Positions 16,547 to 26,725 of a stretch of DNA of 64,000 nucleotides are shown piece by piece (the stretch's first letter is position 1; every line of letters starts with the position of its first letter). The notes beneath the pieces are model-generated. The model searched no databases and had not been told where the DNA came from. It saw only the letters and a list, made by a program, of their open reading frames with translations. Location: NCBI RefSeq assembly GCF_024343615.1, contig NZ_RJUB01000006.1:46753-110752 (forward strand). Reading direction: 5' to 3'. The translations under genes were made by a program, and so were the position numbers. Origin of the DNA: Ferruginibacter sp. HRS2-29 (GTDB taxonomy: Bacteria; Bacteroidota; Bacteroidia; Chitinophagales; Chitinophagaceae).

Positions 16547-19336
16547 TTATTTTGTTTTAGAACCTTTGTTTTTGAAATCCCACTGGAACCCAAGCAGGAA
16601 GTACCTTTTCAGACGATCATTCCTTTGCTCCGTGTAAGTGTTCTGATAAAAGTTCCTTTCAATACCGATGTTCTGGTTCAGGATATCCCTCACTTTCAGA
16701 TATGCGGTAAATTCATTGTTTTTGAATGTTCGCTGCAATTTCGCATTCCACATATTGTTGTTGAGGTCGGTGGTATTGTTGTTGAGTTTCTGGCGATAGT
16801 AGAACTGGTAGTCCGATTGTATCGACCATACTTTTTTGTAATAAACCGTTGCATCCAGCTGAAGCGTGTTGGTGCTGTAGCTGTAATTGCCCGCGCTGTT
16901 GTTGGTCTTGCTTTTGTTCAGGTTGAAATCGTTTCCAAGAGACACATCGTATTTTTTGTCTTTTGATTTTGACATCCAGAATCCTAAGCCAATATTACTG
17001 TTATTGGAATGGCTCAGTTCATTATTGATGATATTGGCATACCTGTTGAAACCTGCATTTACATTGAGGTTGAAACGGGTGTCGATCTTTTTGGCTTTAA
17101 AACCGAAGCCTCCATAAAAATTAGCGTTCACATTACCGTCAGTATTTACCGGGCGGGAAATGGTTTTACCATCCGATGTATACGTGCGGCTATCCGTGAT
17201 AGAATTATTTGTCAGGGAAGTATAAACGGATTGGTATGTCCAGATATCTTTCAGGAAGTTATAGCTGTTGTGGCTGATGTTGAGTGTGTTGTTGAAGGAC
17301 GGTTTCAGGTCCGGATTACCGATGTACCTGTTCAGCTCATCATCATTGTTACGAAGCGGCTGCAATTGGCTGATACTTGGCTGCTTGTTGTATCCATTGT
17401 AGTTTACACGCAATGAATGGTTCGCTTTGTAATTATACGTGAAGGATGCGGAAGGGAAGAAGTTGGTGTAATCCCTTTTGTAGCTGATGTCTGAACTCCT
17501 GTCGAGCAGATCGAAGTGAGTGATACCAACACCTGCACCAAAGTTGAACTTGATCTTTTTGAAGTTGTAACTGATCTTCGCCGATGGTTTGTTTACTACG
17601 ATATTCTGTTTGAAATCGTTCGTAAGGGAATCCACGATCTCATCATATTTTGCGGTAGCAGGGGTGTAGTTGTACAGGTCCCTGTTGTTGGTTCCGTTGT
17701 TGAGTGTAAGCTCATGGCCGATCTCCAGTGAATATTTTTTGGAGAGCGGTTCTGTATACACCACCCTTGCCGACACATTCTGCGTAACCTTATCGCTTTC
17801 GATCATACGATCGGTAGAAGCAGGAGCGGGAACGCCCGGGTCGAAGCTGGTGTATTGTGATGTAAGGTAATTAGTCCCATCGCTGTGAAGCCTGTTCCAG
17901 TCTGTAGTTACAGACAATGTCCTTCTTGCTTTTTTAAATTTATGTTTGAAAATAACATTCGCGGAAAATGCCTGCTTATCAGAATTCGTGTTGTTCCGGA
18001 TATCGCTGGTGTAATTCAATTGTTTCACGCCACCGGTTTCTATCGACCTGTCGGCGATGGTGATACCCTCACTTTCGGTGTGATAAAAACTTGTTTTCGC
18101 GGTAAACTTGATGGTATTATTTGAATCAAGCTTGATGTCGTAAGAAGCACTCAGCTTTATGTTATTGCGGTTGATATGGCTGTTGTTGACAGAGTTTTCA
18201 TATAACACCGAATCTTCCCTGATGGTAGACCTTGTGAAAGTGCTCTGCATGTTCCGGTAATCCTGGCTGTTGAATTTCGGAGAAAAATTGAATGTCTTTT
18301 TATCATTCCATTTATTGCTGTATTGCACGCCGGCATTGATGTTGCGGATGAACCCGTTTTCTGTGTTCACATAGGGTTCATCATCGGAAGTGCCACCAGG
18401 CCAGGAATACATCATACCACCGTCTTCATCCATACTCATGGTGTAACTATCACTTTCGCCGCCAAATTTTTCGTTATCCTGCCAGCTCAGTCCATCCTGT
18501 CCGGTGTTGCCCGTCAGGAAAAAACCAGTTAGTTTTCTTTTGCCTTTGAAAGTGCTGAAAAGGATATTACTATTATAACGATCGTCTTTGTCTTTCAGCA
18601 AACCACCGGCGGCATCAATCTTTCCGAAGTAGCCCGTCTTTTTATCTTCTTTCAATTTCAGGTTGATGGTCTTCTGGGACTTCCCGTCGTCAATGCCGGT
18701 AAATTCCGACTGGTCGCTTTTTTTGTCAAATACCTGCACTTCTTTCACCGCATCGGCACGAAGGTTTTTTACGGCCATTCCCGGGTCATCACCAAAAAAT
18801 TCTTCACCATCCACCAGCACTTTTTCCACTTTTACCCCCATCTGTTTTATCTGCCCGTCTTTATCCACCTGGAAACCGGGCATTTTTTTCAGCAGCTCTT
18901 CCACATTTGCGTTGGCGCTTACATTAAAGCTGTCGGCTGTGTATATAGTAGTATCACCTTTGATCCTCATGGGGCTGCCACTTTTGATGATGATCGCTTC
19001 CAGCAATTTGCTTTTTGCGGTCACCGATATTGGTGACAGTTGCTGAGTTTCACTTTTAATTTCGATGTCTTCCACATAATCTGCAAACAACGGATGCATC
19101 ACCATCAGGATATATTTTCCCGGCACAGCTTTGGTAAGCTGATAAGAGCCATCGGCGGCGGTACGGGTGAAATCGATCAGCACTGAATCTTTTACCGACA
19201 ACAAAGCCACTACTGCATTCTTGATTTCAGATTTGGAAGTCGTATCTTTCAGTACACCGGTAACGGTCGTTTTCTGGGCAAAGGAAAAATGTGATAGGAA
19301 TAAAAAGCACAATAGGGTAAGAAGGCTTTTGTTCAT
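16547..19336 (-). CDS. Large outer-membrane beta-barrel protein (TonB-dependent receptor-like)
   Basis: A 929-residue protein with a signal peptide (about 1-20, ending SFAQ), a carboxypeptidase-regulatory-like beta-sandwich (about 24-105), a plug-like region (LLEAIIIKSGSPMRIKGDTT, VEKVLVDGEEFFGDDPGMAV; 110-220) and a long barrel with Asn/Thr-rich strands. This is the outer-membrane-barrel 3 class that partners GLPGLI proteins. Its substrate is unknown. A divergent promoter region of 112 bases separates it from glgB. The C-terminus GFQWDFKNKGSKTK has a basic extension after the last strand, unusual for barrels that end in an aromatic residue. Confidence 0.85.
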   Translation of the reverse strand: MNKSLLTLLCFLFLSHFSFAQKTTVTGVLKDTTSKSEIKNAVVALLSVKDSVLIDFTRTAADGSYQLTKAVPGKYILMVMHPLFADYVEDIEIKSETQQLSPISVTAKSKLLEAIIIKSGSPMRIKGDTTIYTADSFNVSANANVEELLKKMPGFQVDKDGQIKQMGVKVEKVLVDGEEFFGDDPGMAVKNLRADAVKEVQVFDKKSDQSEFTGIDDGKSQKTINLKLKEDKKTGYFGKIDAAGGLLKDKDDRYNSNILFSTFKGKRKLTGFFLTGNTGQDGLSWQDNEKFGGESDSYTMSMDEDGGMMYSWPGGTSDDEPYVNTENGFIRNINAGVQYSNKWNDKKTFNFSPKFNSQDYRNMQSTFTRSTIREDSVLYENSVNNSHINRNNIKLSASYDIKLDSNNTIKFTAKTSFYHTESEGITIADRSIETGGVKQLNYTSDIRNNTNSDKQAFSANVIFKHKFKKARRTLSVTTDWNRLHSDGTNYLTSQYTSFDPGVPAPASTDRMIESDKVTQNVSARVVYTEPLSKKYSLEIGHELTLNNGTNNRDLYNYTPATAKYDEIVDSLTNDFKQNIVVNKPSAKISYNFKKIKFNFGAGVGITHFDLLDRSSDISYKRDYTNFFPSASFTYNYKANHSLRVNYNGYNKQPSISQLQPLRNNDDELNRYIGNPDLKPSFNNTLNISHNSYNFLKDIWTYQSVYTSLTNNSITDSRTYTSDGKTISRPVNTDGNVNANFYGGFGFKAKKIDTRFNLNVNAGFNRYANIINNELSHSNNSNIGLGFWMSKSKDKKYDVSLGNDFNLNKSKTNNSAGNYSYSTNTLQLDATVYYKKVWSIQSDYQFYYRQKLNNNTTDLNNNMWNAKLQRTFKNNEFTAYLKVRDILNQNIGIERNFYQNTYTEQRNDRLKRYFLLGFQWDFKNKGSKTK

Positions 19337-19448
19337 GCAGTTAGTTTTAGGTTTGTCAAATATTAAATTTAATCGACTGACCGCAAAGTATGGATTACTA
19401 AATTATCGTTAAATCAATATTTTACAGGCGGTAAAAAACACACATGTT

Positions 19449-21386
19449 ATGGCGTATGAAGACGAACATTTTATCGATTCAACAAAGATGGTGTGGAATT
19501 ATTCTTTCTTCACAGATGAAGACATACAGCGTTTTCAGCACGGTGATATGTATGATGCGTATGAAAAATTCGGCAGCCATCAACTGACGGTTTTAAACAC
19601 CGAAGGATTTTATTTCGCCGTGTGGGCGCCCAATGCCACCGCTGTGTCGCTCGTTGGGGAATTCAACGGCTGGAAAGAACATATCCATAAACTTTTTGTG
19701 CGCCAGGATTCCTCGGGCATCTGGGAAGGTTTTGTTCCGCGGATGCATCCTGGTTCTTTTTATAAATATCATATCAAAGGTTTTGATGGTATCGAATCTT
19801 TCAAAGCAGATCCGTTTGCATTTCATGGAGAACTGAGGCCGGGCACGGCATCTATCACCCGCAGCATCACCTGGCAATGGAATGATGCGCAATGGATGCA
19901 GAAAAGAAAACGGGCCAATTCCCTGCAGGCGCCATGGAGTGTTTACGAAGTACACCTGGGTAGCTGGATGCGGCCGGTGAAAGATGATGAGAACGCCTAC
20001 ACATCTTACCTCGACCTGATTGATCGTCTTGTTCCCTATGTAAAAAATATGGGGTTCACGCATGTGGAATTCATGCCGGTGATGGAACATCCGTACGATG
20101 GCAGCTGGGGTTACCAGGGCACAGGCTTTTTTGCCCCCACCTCACGGTTTGGGCTACCCGAAGAATTCATGAAGCTGGTGGAAGCACTTCATCAGCATGA
20201 TATCGGCGTGATCCTCGATTGGGTGCCATCTCATTTTCCCAATGATGCACACGGGTTATACATGTTTGACGGCACACATACTTATGAGTATGCAGATATG
20301 CGTAAAGGTTTTCATCCCGACTGGAACAGTTATATTTTCAACTACTCTAGAGGTGAAGTGGTGTCTTTTTTGATCAGCAGCGCCCATTTCTGGTTAAACA
20401 AATATCATGTGGATGGTATACGGGTAGATGCTGTGAACTCTATTATCCGCCGCGATTTCAGCCGTAAGGAAGGGGAGTGGGAACGCAATGAATATGGCGG
20501 AAATGAAAATATTGAAGCCATTGATTTTTTAAAGAAAATGAACCGCATCATCTACCGCGATTTCCCTGACGTACAGACGATCGCGGAAGAAGCATCCGAT
20601 TGGCCGGGGATCACCGGGCCGCTCAGTAAAGACGGTTTTGGTTTTGGAATGAAATGGATGATGGGATGGATGCACGATATGTTTCGCTATTTTAAAAAAC
20701 TTCCTGCCGAAAGGATAAAAGTTCAGAATGATTTTACTTTCAGCATGATGTATTTCTACAATGAAAAATTCATGCTGCCGCTCAGCCACGATGAAGTGGT
20801 GCATGGCAAAAGTCCGATGATCTATAAGATGCCGGGAAATGAATGGGAGCAATTTGCCAATCTCCGGCTTTTGTATACCTGGATGTACACGCATCCGGGA
20901 GCGAAGTTGTTGTTCATGGGCAATGAATTCGGGCAGACTTCCGAATGGAATTATAAATCCGAACTCGATTGGGAATTGCTGCGTTATCCTGCTCATAACG
21001 ATCTGCAGGAATGTGTCCGCGACCTGAACCATCTTTACCGCTCGGAACCGGCGTTGTTTGAACTCCAGTTTGATCCCAAGGGGTTCGAATGGGTGAACAT
21101 TTCTAACCAAGAAAAAGGGATACTTGCATTTATGCGAAAAGGGAAATCGAAAAATGACGATATCCTTGTAGTTATGAATATGACAAACTTCCCTCAGAAT
21201 GACTACAAAATTGAAATTAAGGGCAAATTCCAGTGGAAGGAAATATTTAATAGTGACGATGTAAAGTATTGGGGGAGTGGTAATTATAAAAATGAGAATA
21301 TTCCATTTGTTAATGTTGATAAAAGGAGGAAAATTATTGAAATAAAACTGAATGTTCCGGCGTTTGGAGCTATGATATTTCGCTAA
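19449..21386 (+). CDS. glgB: 1,4-alpha-glucan branching enzyme (GH13)
   Basis: A 645-residue enzyme that cuts alpha-1,4 links and re-forms them as alpha-1,6 branches in glycogen. A CBM48-type N-terminal domain (about 45-140; FAVWAPNATAVSLVGEFNGW) precedes the GH13 barrel. Conserved regions: DWVPSHF (257-263), GIRVDAV (323-329, nucleophile Asp), IAEEAS (378-383, acid/base Glu), SHDEVVHGKSP (446-456). Length is close to short bacterial GlgB forms and resembles eukaryotic-type branching enzymes. No other glycogen genes are next to it; the following TPR gene begins 36 bases downstream and may be co-transcribed. Confidence 0.93.
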   Translation: MAYEDEHFIDSTKMVWNYSFFTDEDIQRFQHGDMYDAYEKFGSHQLTVLNTEGFYFAVWAPNATAVSLVGEFNGWKEHIHKLFVRQDSSGIWEGFVPRMHPGSFYKYHIKGFDGIESFKADPFAFHGELRPGTASITRSITWQWNDAQWMQKRKRANSLQAPWSVYEVHLGSWMRPVKDDENAYTSYLDLIDRLVPYVKNMGFTHVEFMPVMEHPYDGSWGYQGTGFFAPTSRFGLPEEFMKLVEALHQHDIGVILDWVPSHFPNDAHGLYMFDGTHTYEYADMRKGFHPDWNSYIFNYSRGEVVSFLISSAHFWLNKYHVDGIRVDAVNSIIRRDFSRKEGEWERNEYGGNENIEAIDFLKKMNRIIYRDFPDVQTIAEEASDWPGITGPLSKDGFGFGMKWMMGWMHDMFRYFKKLPAERIKVQNDFTFSMMYFYNEKFMLPLSHDEVVHGKSPMIYKMPGNEWEQFANLRLLYTWMYTHPGAKLLFMGNEFGQTSEWNYKSELDWELLRYPAHNDLQECVRDLNHLYRSEPALFELQFDPKGFEWVNISNQEKGILAFMRKGKSKNDDILVVMNMTNFPQNDYKIEIKGKFQWKEIFNSDDVKYWGSGNYKNENIPFVNVDKRRKIIEIKLNVPAFGAMIFR

Positions 21387-21421
21387 CTTTAGTGCTTTCA
21401 TCACCTCCTAGAAATCCACAA

Positions 21422-22438
21422 ATGAAAAACCTGATTACCATCCTCGCAATTACTGTGTGCGGTAACGTACAGGCGCAGCAGTATGATAGTGCCCAATTCT
21501 ACTACCAGACCGGCCTGACGGAAAAAGCAGCTAAACGGTATCTTGTAGCTTACAACAATTTTGCAAAATCAGTCAAGTTCAATCCCGGCTTTATCGATTC
21601 CCATTTGGAAAGTGGTTATGCTGCTCTTGAAATGAGGAAAACCGATCTTGCGATTGCCAGCTTCACGAAAGCGTACGAATTGCAGCCAACCAATTCTGCG
21701 GCGATCAAAGAACTTTCCAATCTTTATTTTAGCTATCGCCAATATGCGAAAGCGGTAGAGTTTGCGGAGAAATGCAAAACCTGCGATAACTCAGCACGCA
21801 TTATCGGCATCAGCTATTATAAACAGGAAGATTATCCGGCTGCAGTGAAAGCACTTACAGATGCATTGGCGAAAAACAGTGCAGATGCTGAAGCAACTTA
21901 TACATTGGCCCGCACTTATCTTGATATGGAAGAATACAAAAAAGCAGTTCCATATTACGAGAAGGCAGTAAAGATGGATGTTACCAAAAATACCTGGATG
22001 TACGAACTCGGCCTTTTGTATTATAACAACAACGATTATAAAAATGCTGTAGCCTCGTTCAACAATGCTGCTGCAAATGGTTACGTACAGTCAAATGATT
22101 TCAACGAAAACCTTGGCTATGCATCTTTATATAGCGAAGAATTTGAAAAAGGTGAAACGCTCCTGATGAAAGTGTGGAGCCGCAAGCCCGGGAATAAAGA
22201 CATCCTGCGTGATATGGCTGAAATTCTTTACCAGAAAAAACAATATGACAAAGCATTGCAATACTGCCAGAAGCTGATGGAAATTGATGCTAAAGACGGC
22301 AAAGCATTGTACCAGGCAGGACTTTGTTTTATGAAAAAGGGACAAAAAGATCGCGGGCAGCAGATGTGTGATAAGGCGATCGAAATGGATCCGTCACTGG
22401 ATGGCTTGAGAAAGAAAAAAGAAATGGCGGGAATGTAA
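21422..22438 (+). CDS. Exported tetratricopeptide-repeat protein
   Basis: I start at ATG 21422 (MKNLITILAITVCGNVQAQQ), which gives a clean signal peptide and 338 residues; the frame extends ten codons upstream without sense. The rest is helical TPR repeats (A..Y..L..Y.P.. patterns; for example SGYAALEMRKTDLAIASFTK, ARTYLDMEEYKKAVPYYEKA, QAGLCFMKKGQKDRGQQMCD), about eight units. TPR proteins act as scaffolds; this one is probably periplasmic. A strong terminator follows at 22465. Confidence 0.85.
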   Translation: MKNLITILAITVCGNVQAQQYDSAQFYYQTGLTEKAAKRYLVAYNNFAKSVKFNPGFIDSHLESGYAALEMRKTDLAIASFTKAYELQPTNSAAIKELSNLYFSYRQYAKAVEFAEKCKTCDNSARIIGISYYKQEDYPAAVKALTDALAKNSADAEATYTLARTYLDMEEYKKAVPYYEKAVKMDVTKNTWMYELGLLYYNNNDYKNAVASFNNAAANGYVQSNDFNENLGYASLYSEEFEKGETLLMKVWSRKPGNKDILRDMAEILYQKKQYDKALQYCQKLMEIDAKDGKALYQAGLCFMKKGQKDRGQQMCDKAIEMDPSLDGLRKKKEMAGM

Positions 22439-22464
22439 TTAGTTCAATTAAGAGTTAAGAATGT

Positions 22465-22492
22465 AAAAACGCGCCGATGGCGCGTTTTTTTT
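22465..22492 (+). terminator. Rho-independent terminator after the TPR gene
   Basis: AACGCGCC-GAT-GGCGCGTT stem-loop with A-run before and eight T after it, 27 bases past the stop codon. Classic intrinsic terminator, also usable in reverse. Confidence 0.9.
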
Positions 22493-22497
22493 GCAAA

Positions 22498-22594
22498 AGA
22501 TTTCCCGCAGATTTTCGCAGATGAAAGGCAAGCAGATTCCGCTGATATTATCTGCGATCATCTGCGTGTGTTAATCAGCAAAAATCTGCTGGGA
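22498..22594. repeat. CGCAGATTTTCGCAGAT word hairpin
   Basis: Words CGCAGATTTT and GCAGATGA in the left half (22500-22545) face inverted words (TCTGCGATCATCTGCG, AAATCTGCTGGGAATTTT) in the right half. It fills the gap between the TPR terminator and the convergent PL6-like gene. Similar words occur at 6048-6119, 11350-11405, 30184-30220 and 37198-37240. Confidence 0.65.
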
Positions 22595-22597
22595 ATT

Positions 22598-25500
22598 TTA
22601 CTGCATGATCATTTTTTGCGTCAGCAGAAGCTCATTGCCTTCGTGTATGCGTAACAGGTAGATACCGGCTGCAATACCTTTCAGCTCGATTTGTATCGTT
22701 CCACCCTGGCGGGCCGACAAGGTTTTCACTTTCCTGCCATCCGCAGCAAACAATTCAATCGTTGCCGGCCTGTCGAGGTTGATAGTTAGTTTATCAGTCA
22801 CAGGATTGGGATAGGCTTGTATGGAAGCTCCGTAACCGATCGTACAAATGGATGAATAAGTATAACGGCCATCTTTTGTAAATATCTTCAGCCTGTATTG
22901 GCTTTTACCTTTGAGATGTGCCGCATCATAAAATGTGTAAACCTGCAGGGCACTATTACCAACTGCTCCCACGCTGCCGATTTTGGTAAATGAATTACCA
23001 TCTGCGCTCCATTCTACCTCATAACGGTCTTCGTTTATTTCGCCTGAAGTTGTCCATACCAGTTTGGTTTGCTGCTGTTCTTTCGCCGCTTTGAACTGAA
23101 GAATTTTTAAAGGCAAAGCGCCGGTAAGTATATAAGTGTAAGTTTGTGAAACAGCCGAAGGGCCTACGTTGTCGGCATCCAGTGCGGTAACGTTTACTGT
23201 AAGCGGCCATGTGCTGCTATACTCATCTGCGCCGATATCTTTTGCACTTGTTCTGGCCTGCCGTTCATTATCCAGCAACACATTCGCATAAGTTCCCGAA
23301 GCGGCATCTATGGCCGGGCTGCCGAATGAAAGGCGCAGCACTTTGGATGCATTGCTTTGCAAACAATTTGCCGGGGCTGTGCAGATAGGCGCTGCAAGTT
23401 TAGGATCGATCACATTGATGGCCGTGGCTGTTGCCGTGATGCCAACTGTAGCCGAACCCGTAGGGTACATGATGTTGTTGTTGAATGTCACTCCCGCTAA
23501 GGATGCCGCACTGTAAGATTTGATGATCGGGTTGGTATTCTGCACCACTACATTGTTTTCAATACTGCAATTGACAGGCTTCAACGGATAATTTCCATTG
23601 TTATCAAACCCGATCTCGATATCGGATTTGTTGTTGACAAAAGTATTGAAAGCTACTTTCAGGTTTTCGGGGAGATAATGATCCGCTACGCTTGTAGAGG
23701 AATTCGTCACATCTCCGTTGGTAATGGTAATGGCCGCGTCCCATTTCGATCCGGTAAGCCCGGAGAAATAATTGTTGATCACGTGGTGGTCTTTTGCATA
23801 CACCCGCACCCCCCCGCAACCGATCGTGCCCCCGTTGAACGTGGCTGTTTTGTTATCTCCGAAAAAATAATTTCCTTCCACCGTGCTCCTGAACCCTTGT
23901 CGCAGGCAGACCGTTCCAAGGCAGCGGACAAATGTATTGTAACGTACGGTGTTGTCGCAGGATTTGATAGAAACGATCTCCGGGTCACCATCGCAATCTT
24001 CAAAGAGATTGTATTCGATCAATGTGAATCCGCTGCTTTTCGACAGCGTGCTCACACCAACCCTGATGGATTCTTTTTCATTATCTGCACGCGGGCCGTT
24101 ATTTTTAAAATGGTTATGGTCGATGGTATCATATTGCGTCTGCTGGTTGATATTTCCATCCATACGGATATAATTTCCAGCCTGGGTTTTTCCGGAAAAA
24201 CTGTTGTGGTCAACCCTGTTGTATCCGCTGCGCAATGGTATCGGGCTGGCATAGGTATCGCCGATCGTGATCCAGGTGCAGGATGAAGTTTCGGTGTAAG
24301 CAAACTCGTTCTCCGTGATCCGGAATTTGCTGCAATTTTCCAGCTTGATGCCAGACCCGATCCCCGTACTTTGAAAGGAAAACCCTTTCAGTGTTACATA
24401 TTTCATATTCCTGAAAACAAGCGCCGTCGCACCATTCAGGATCACCTGCCCTTTGTTTTTGGCCGTGATCACTATCGGTTGTAATTCGCATCCTGAACGG
24501 GTGATGGTAAGGCTGCTGAGGTTATAACTGCCGTCTTCCACTTCCACCGTATCGCCGGGATTCATAGCTGCCAGAGCGGCTTTGAAGGCAGTCACATTAT
24601 TTACACTGCGTTTAACCGGTACCGTTGTGTTAAGGCTGATGACGGCGCCAATGACGATATTATCCGTTACTGTAAAGGTTTTTGTGAGTTGTGTTCCGGA
24701 AAGGCCACCTGTCCAGCCATCAAATTGATAGCACGCTTCATAACTAACGGTGGCGGTTACACTCGTTTCTTTATAATACATATTGTCTGCCGAAGCCGGC
24801 GAGAGTGTGATAGTGCCGTTGGCTGGTTGTGTAACATTTACCAGGTATTTGGGCGGTGGATTATTGTTGTCTATGCCAACATCGGCACCGATGGTCATGT
24901 TGTTATTGAGGGTAAATATTTTTACCGGTTCTGTGCCCGAAAGGTCACCTGTCCAGCCATTGTTGATATAACCCTGCGGTAATGTAAGCGTGGCGGTCAC
25001 CTGTTGGCCAGCATTGTAAGGCGCCGCCGGGGACAAGCCGATACTACCGAACGCAGGCTGCGTGACGGTGATGGTTCGTGTAGTAGCAGATGCGCCAAAA
25101 CTGATGTCGGGAATGGATGCAGTGCCAACATAGATATCATCGAATGCCGCATCCGACGTGGCTACCGTGGCATCAGCCAAATGATTGAACCGCAGCGAAT
25201 GAAATTCTTTTACATTGGCAGCCCTCGTGCCGCTGGCAGCGGGTGTATACGCTTCCCTGAAGGCGAAATCAGTTGCATTGACATTACCGTTGACCGCTAC
25301 CTTATATTTTTCTGTCGCAAAATCTACCTTGATGGAAATGCGCACCCAGCTATTGGCTGCCCATGTTCCAACATTTACCCCGGATCCGGAATTATAACCT
25401 TTGATGGAGCCGTCAGTTCCGAATTCAATTACGAATATACGTTTCGAACTTCCTCCCCACAGATCCATACCATTGATGGCAATCCCTTTGGTGGCAAAGC

Positions 25501-25801
25501 TTCCGGGGTTTACCCAGCAATCGGCATACACGTCGCCGGTTATACCCGGCACACTGCCGCTGTATGCTACCTGGTTGACCAGTAAAGTACCGGCAGTTGC
25601 ACTCAGGTTTAGCGACTGCGTGCCTGTTTTGGCTTTTGCAGTGGTTATTACAGCAGTTCCCGAACTGACTGTCCAGCCGTTCTGGGCATTCACGTTGCCG
25701 GCCGTGTATACAGGCGATTCAAAAGAAGTTTGTAATGCTGTCTGCGAAAATGAGTGCAGGGCATTCATCAATAAAAAAAGCAGGAGTAGTTTTGTCCGCA
25801 T
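22598..25801 (-). CDS. Secreted PL6-like polysaccharide lyase (alginate lyase/chondroitinase B type) with T9SS sorting tail
   Basis: A 1067-residue multidomain protein. Order: signal peptide (1-19), jelly-roll-like domain (about 25-230), two similar beta-repeat domains (ITVTQPAFGSIGLSPAAPYN and VNVTQPANGTITLSPASADN; about 245-390), a right-handed parallel beta-helix (about 396-800), a linker with a fibronectin-like stretch, and a C-terminal T9SS type A sorting domain (about 995-1067; YPNPVTDKLTINL, IAAGIYLLRI). The helix has PL6 features: NSFSGKTQAGNY, GDPEIVSIKSCDN and VCLRQG where the family usually has a Lys and an Arg-His pair. PL6 enzymes cleave alginate or dermatan by elimination. It is expected on the cell surface or outside. 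No sugar-uptake genes are next to it. Confidence 0.8.
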   Translation of the reverse strand: MRTKLLLLFLLMNALHSFSQTALQTSFESPVYTAGNVNAQNGWTVSSGTAVITTAKAKTGTQSLNLSATAGTLLVNQVAYSGSVPGITGDVYADCWVNPGSFATKGIAINGMDLWGGSSKRIFVIEFGTDGSIKGYNSGSGVNVGTWAANSWVRISIKVDFATEKYKVAVNGNVNATDFAFREAYTPAASGTRAANVKEFHSLRFNHLADATVATSDAAFDDIYVGTASIPDISFGASATTRTITVTQPAFGSIGLSPAAPYNAGQQVTATLTLPQGYINNGWTGDLSGTEPVKIFTLNNNMTIGADVGIDNNNPPPKYLVNVTQPANGTITLSPASADNMYYKETSVTATVSYEACYQFDGWTGGLSGTQLTKTFTVTDNIVIGAVISLNTTVPVKRSVNNVTAFKAALAAMNPGDTVEVEDGSYNLSSLTITRSGCELQPIVITAKNKGQVILNGATALVFRNMKYVTLKGFSFQSTGIGSGIKLENCSKFRITENEFAYTETSSCTWITIGDTYASPIPLRSGYNRVDHNSFSGKTQAGNYIRMDGNINQQTQYDTIDHNHFKNNGPRADNEKESIRVGVSTLSKSSGFTLIEYNLFEDCDGDPEIVSIKSCDNTVRYNTFVRCLGTVCLRQGFRSTVEGNYFFGDNKTATFNGGTIGCGGVRVYAKDHHVINNYFSGLTGSKWDAAITITNGDVTNSSTSVADHYLPENLKVAFNTFVNNKSDIEIGFDNNGNYPLKPVNCSIENNVVVQNTNPIIKSYSAASLAGVTFNNNIMYPTGSATVGITATATAINVIDPKLAAPICTAPANCLQSNASKVLRLSFGSPAIDAASGTYANVLLDNERQARTSAKDIGADEYSSTWPLTVNVTALDADNVGPSAVSQTYTYILTGALPLKILQFKAAKEQQQTKLVWTTSGEINEDRYEVEWSADGNSFTKIGSVGAVGNSALQVYTFYDAAHLKGKSQYRLKIFTKDGRYTYSSICTIGYGASIQAYPNPVTDKLTINLDRPATIELFAADGRKVKTLSARQGGTIQIELKGIAAGIYLLRIHEGNELLLTQKMIMQ

Positions 25802-26121
25802 GTTATATGGCTTTAAGTTGATTGTGAGCAGAATGCTTCCGGACAGATATCACACGACTACTTTAGCGTGTAGGCGTTGTCGTTACCATGGCATTCATCG
25901 AACCTTCAAATTAGACTGAAATACTGAAGCCTGTTGTTTTTGGGAGTTGGATGATTTGTAAATTATTGAAGGGCGGGAGCGTTTGCGGCGCAATCAAAGC
26001 CTTTCTGACAAAGGGTTTATCGAATAAATGGAAACGGGAGCGTTACCGGCAACGGTTGGGGACAAATGGATTATTTTCGGTCAGGCCGAAATCGAATGGA
26101 TGAATTTCACCAGAGGTTGGA
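25802..26121. other. 320-base intergenic region, no gene seen
   Basis: This is the leader of the PL6-like gene. I see no frame, tRNA or convincing -7 box. Two GGGAGCG words (25977 and 26038) are the only repeats noticed. Confidence 0.5.
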
Positions 26122-26718
26122 TCAATGGGATTTTCCAAACTGTTTTTCCCCCGCTTTAATGGCCACATCGAGATTGTTCTCTCCTGGAGGTATGGGGCAG
26201 TTGTACCCTGAAGCATAGGCACAATAAGGATTGTAGGCTTTATTGAAATCCAGGATAACCGTAGTGTTCACGATATCTTTGATAAAAAACTCCAGGTATT
26301 TTCCACCACCATAACTTTCTTCGCCGCTGGTGAGGTCGGTGTAAGGAACAAAAAGATAATCCTTGTATTCTTTTGTGGCCATGAGGTCCTGGCTGCGGTA
26401 AACCCTTAACTGGTAAGGTTTGCGATCGATATCAAAGTTTAAGATCCCGTATTTGAAATAACGCGATGTGCGTGTACCGCTTGTTTTCATGATGAAACCT
26501 GAGGTGTCATTCAGCTGTATGAAATTCGCCACCACCTTGTATTTAGCATCGGGTGCAAAAAAGCGAAAGTATTTTTTATCGGCACCTTTCACCACTTCAT
26601 GTGCATCAGCATAATTTTTCTGGTAACGCAGGATGGAGTCGGCATAGGCTTTTTTTGTCTGCGCATTCGCAAAGCCGGCAATTACCATTAACAAGAGAAG
26701 GGTAAAATATCTTTTCAT
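26122..26718 (-). CDS. DUF1684 family exported protein
   Basis: A 198-residue protein with a signal peptide (MKRYFTLLLLMVIAGFANAQ). The family hallmarks are present: LFVPYTDLTSGEESYGGGKYLEF near 125-147 and LDFNKAYNPYCAYASGYNCP followed by IPPGEN near 158-183. The conserved Cys and acidic residues suggest a binding or catalytic site, but no activity is established for the family to my knowledge. It lies seven bases downstream of the arginase gene on the same strand, so the two are probably co-transcribed. Confidence 0.88.
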   Translation of the reverse strand: MKRYFTLLLLMVIAGFANAQTKKAYADSILRYQKNYADAHEVVKGADKKYFRFFAPDAKYKVVANFIQLNDTSGFIMKTSGTRTSRYFKYGILNFDIDRKPYQLRVYRSQDLMATKEYKDYLFVPYTDLTSGEESYGGGKYLEFFIKDIVNTTVILDFNKAYNPYCAYASGYNCPIPPGENNLDVAIKAGEKQFGKSH

Positions 26719-26725
26719 TGTTTCA

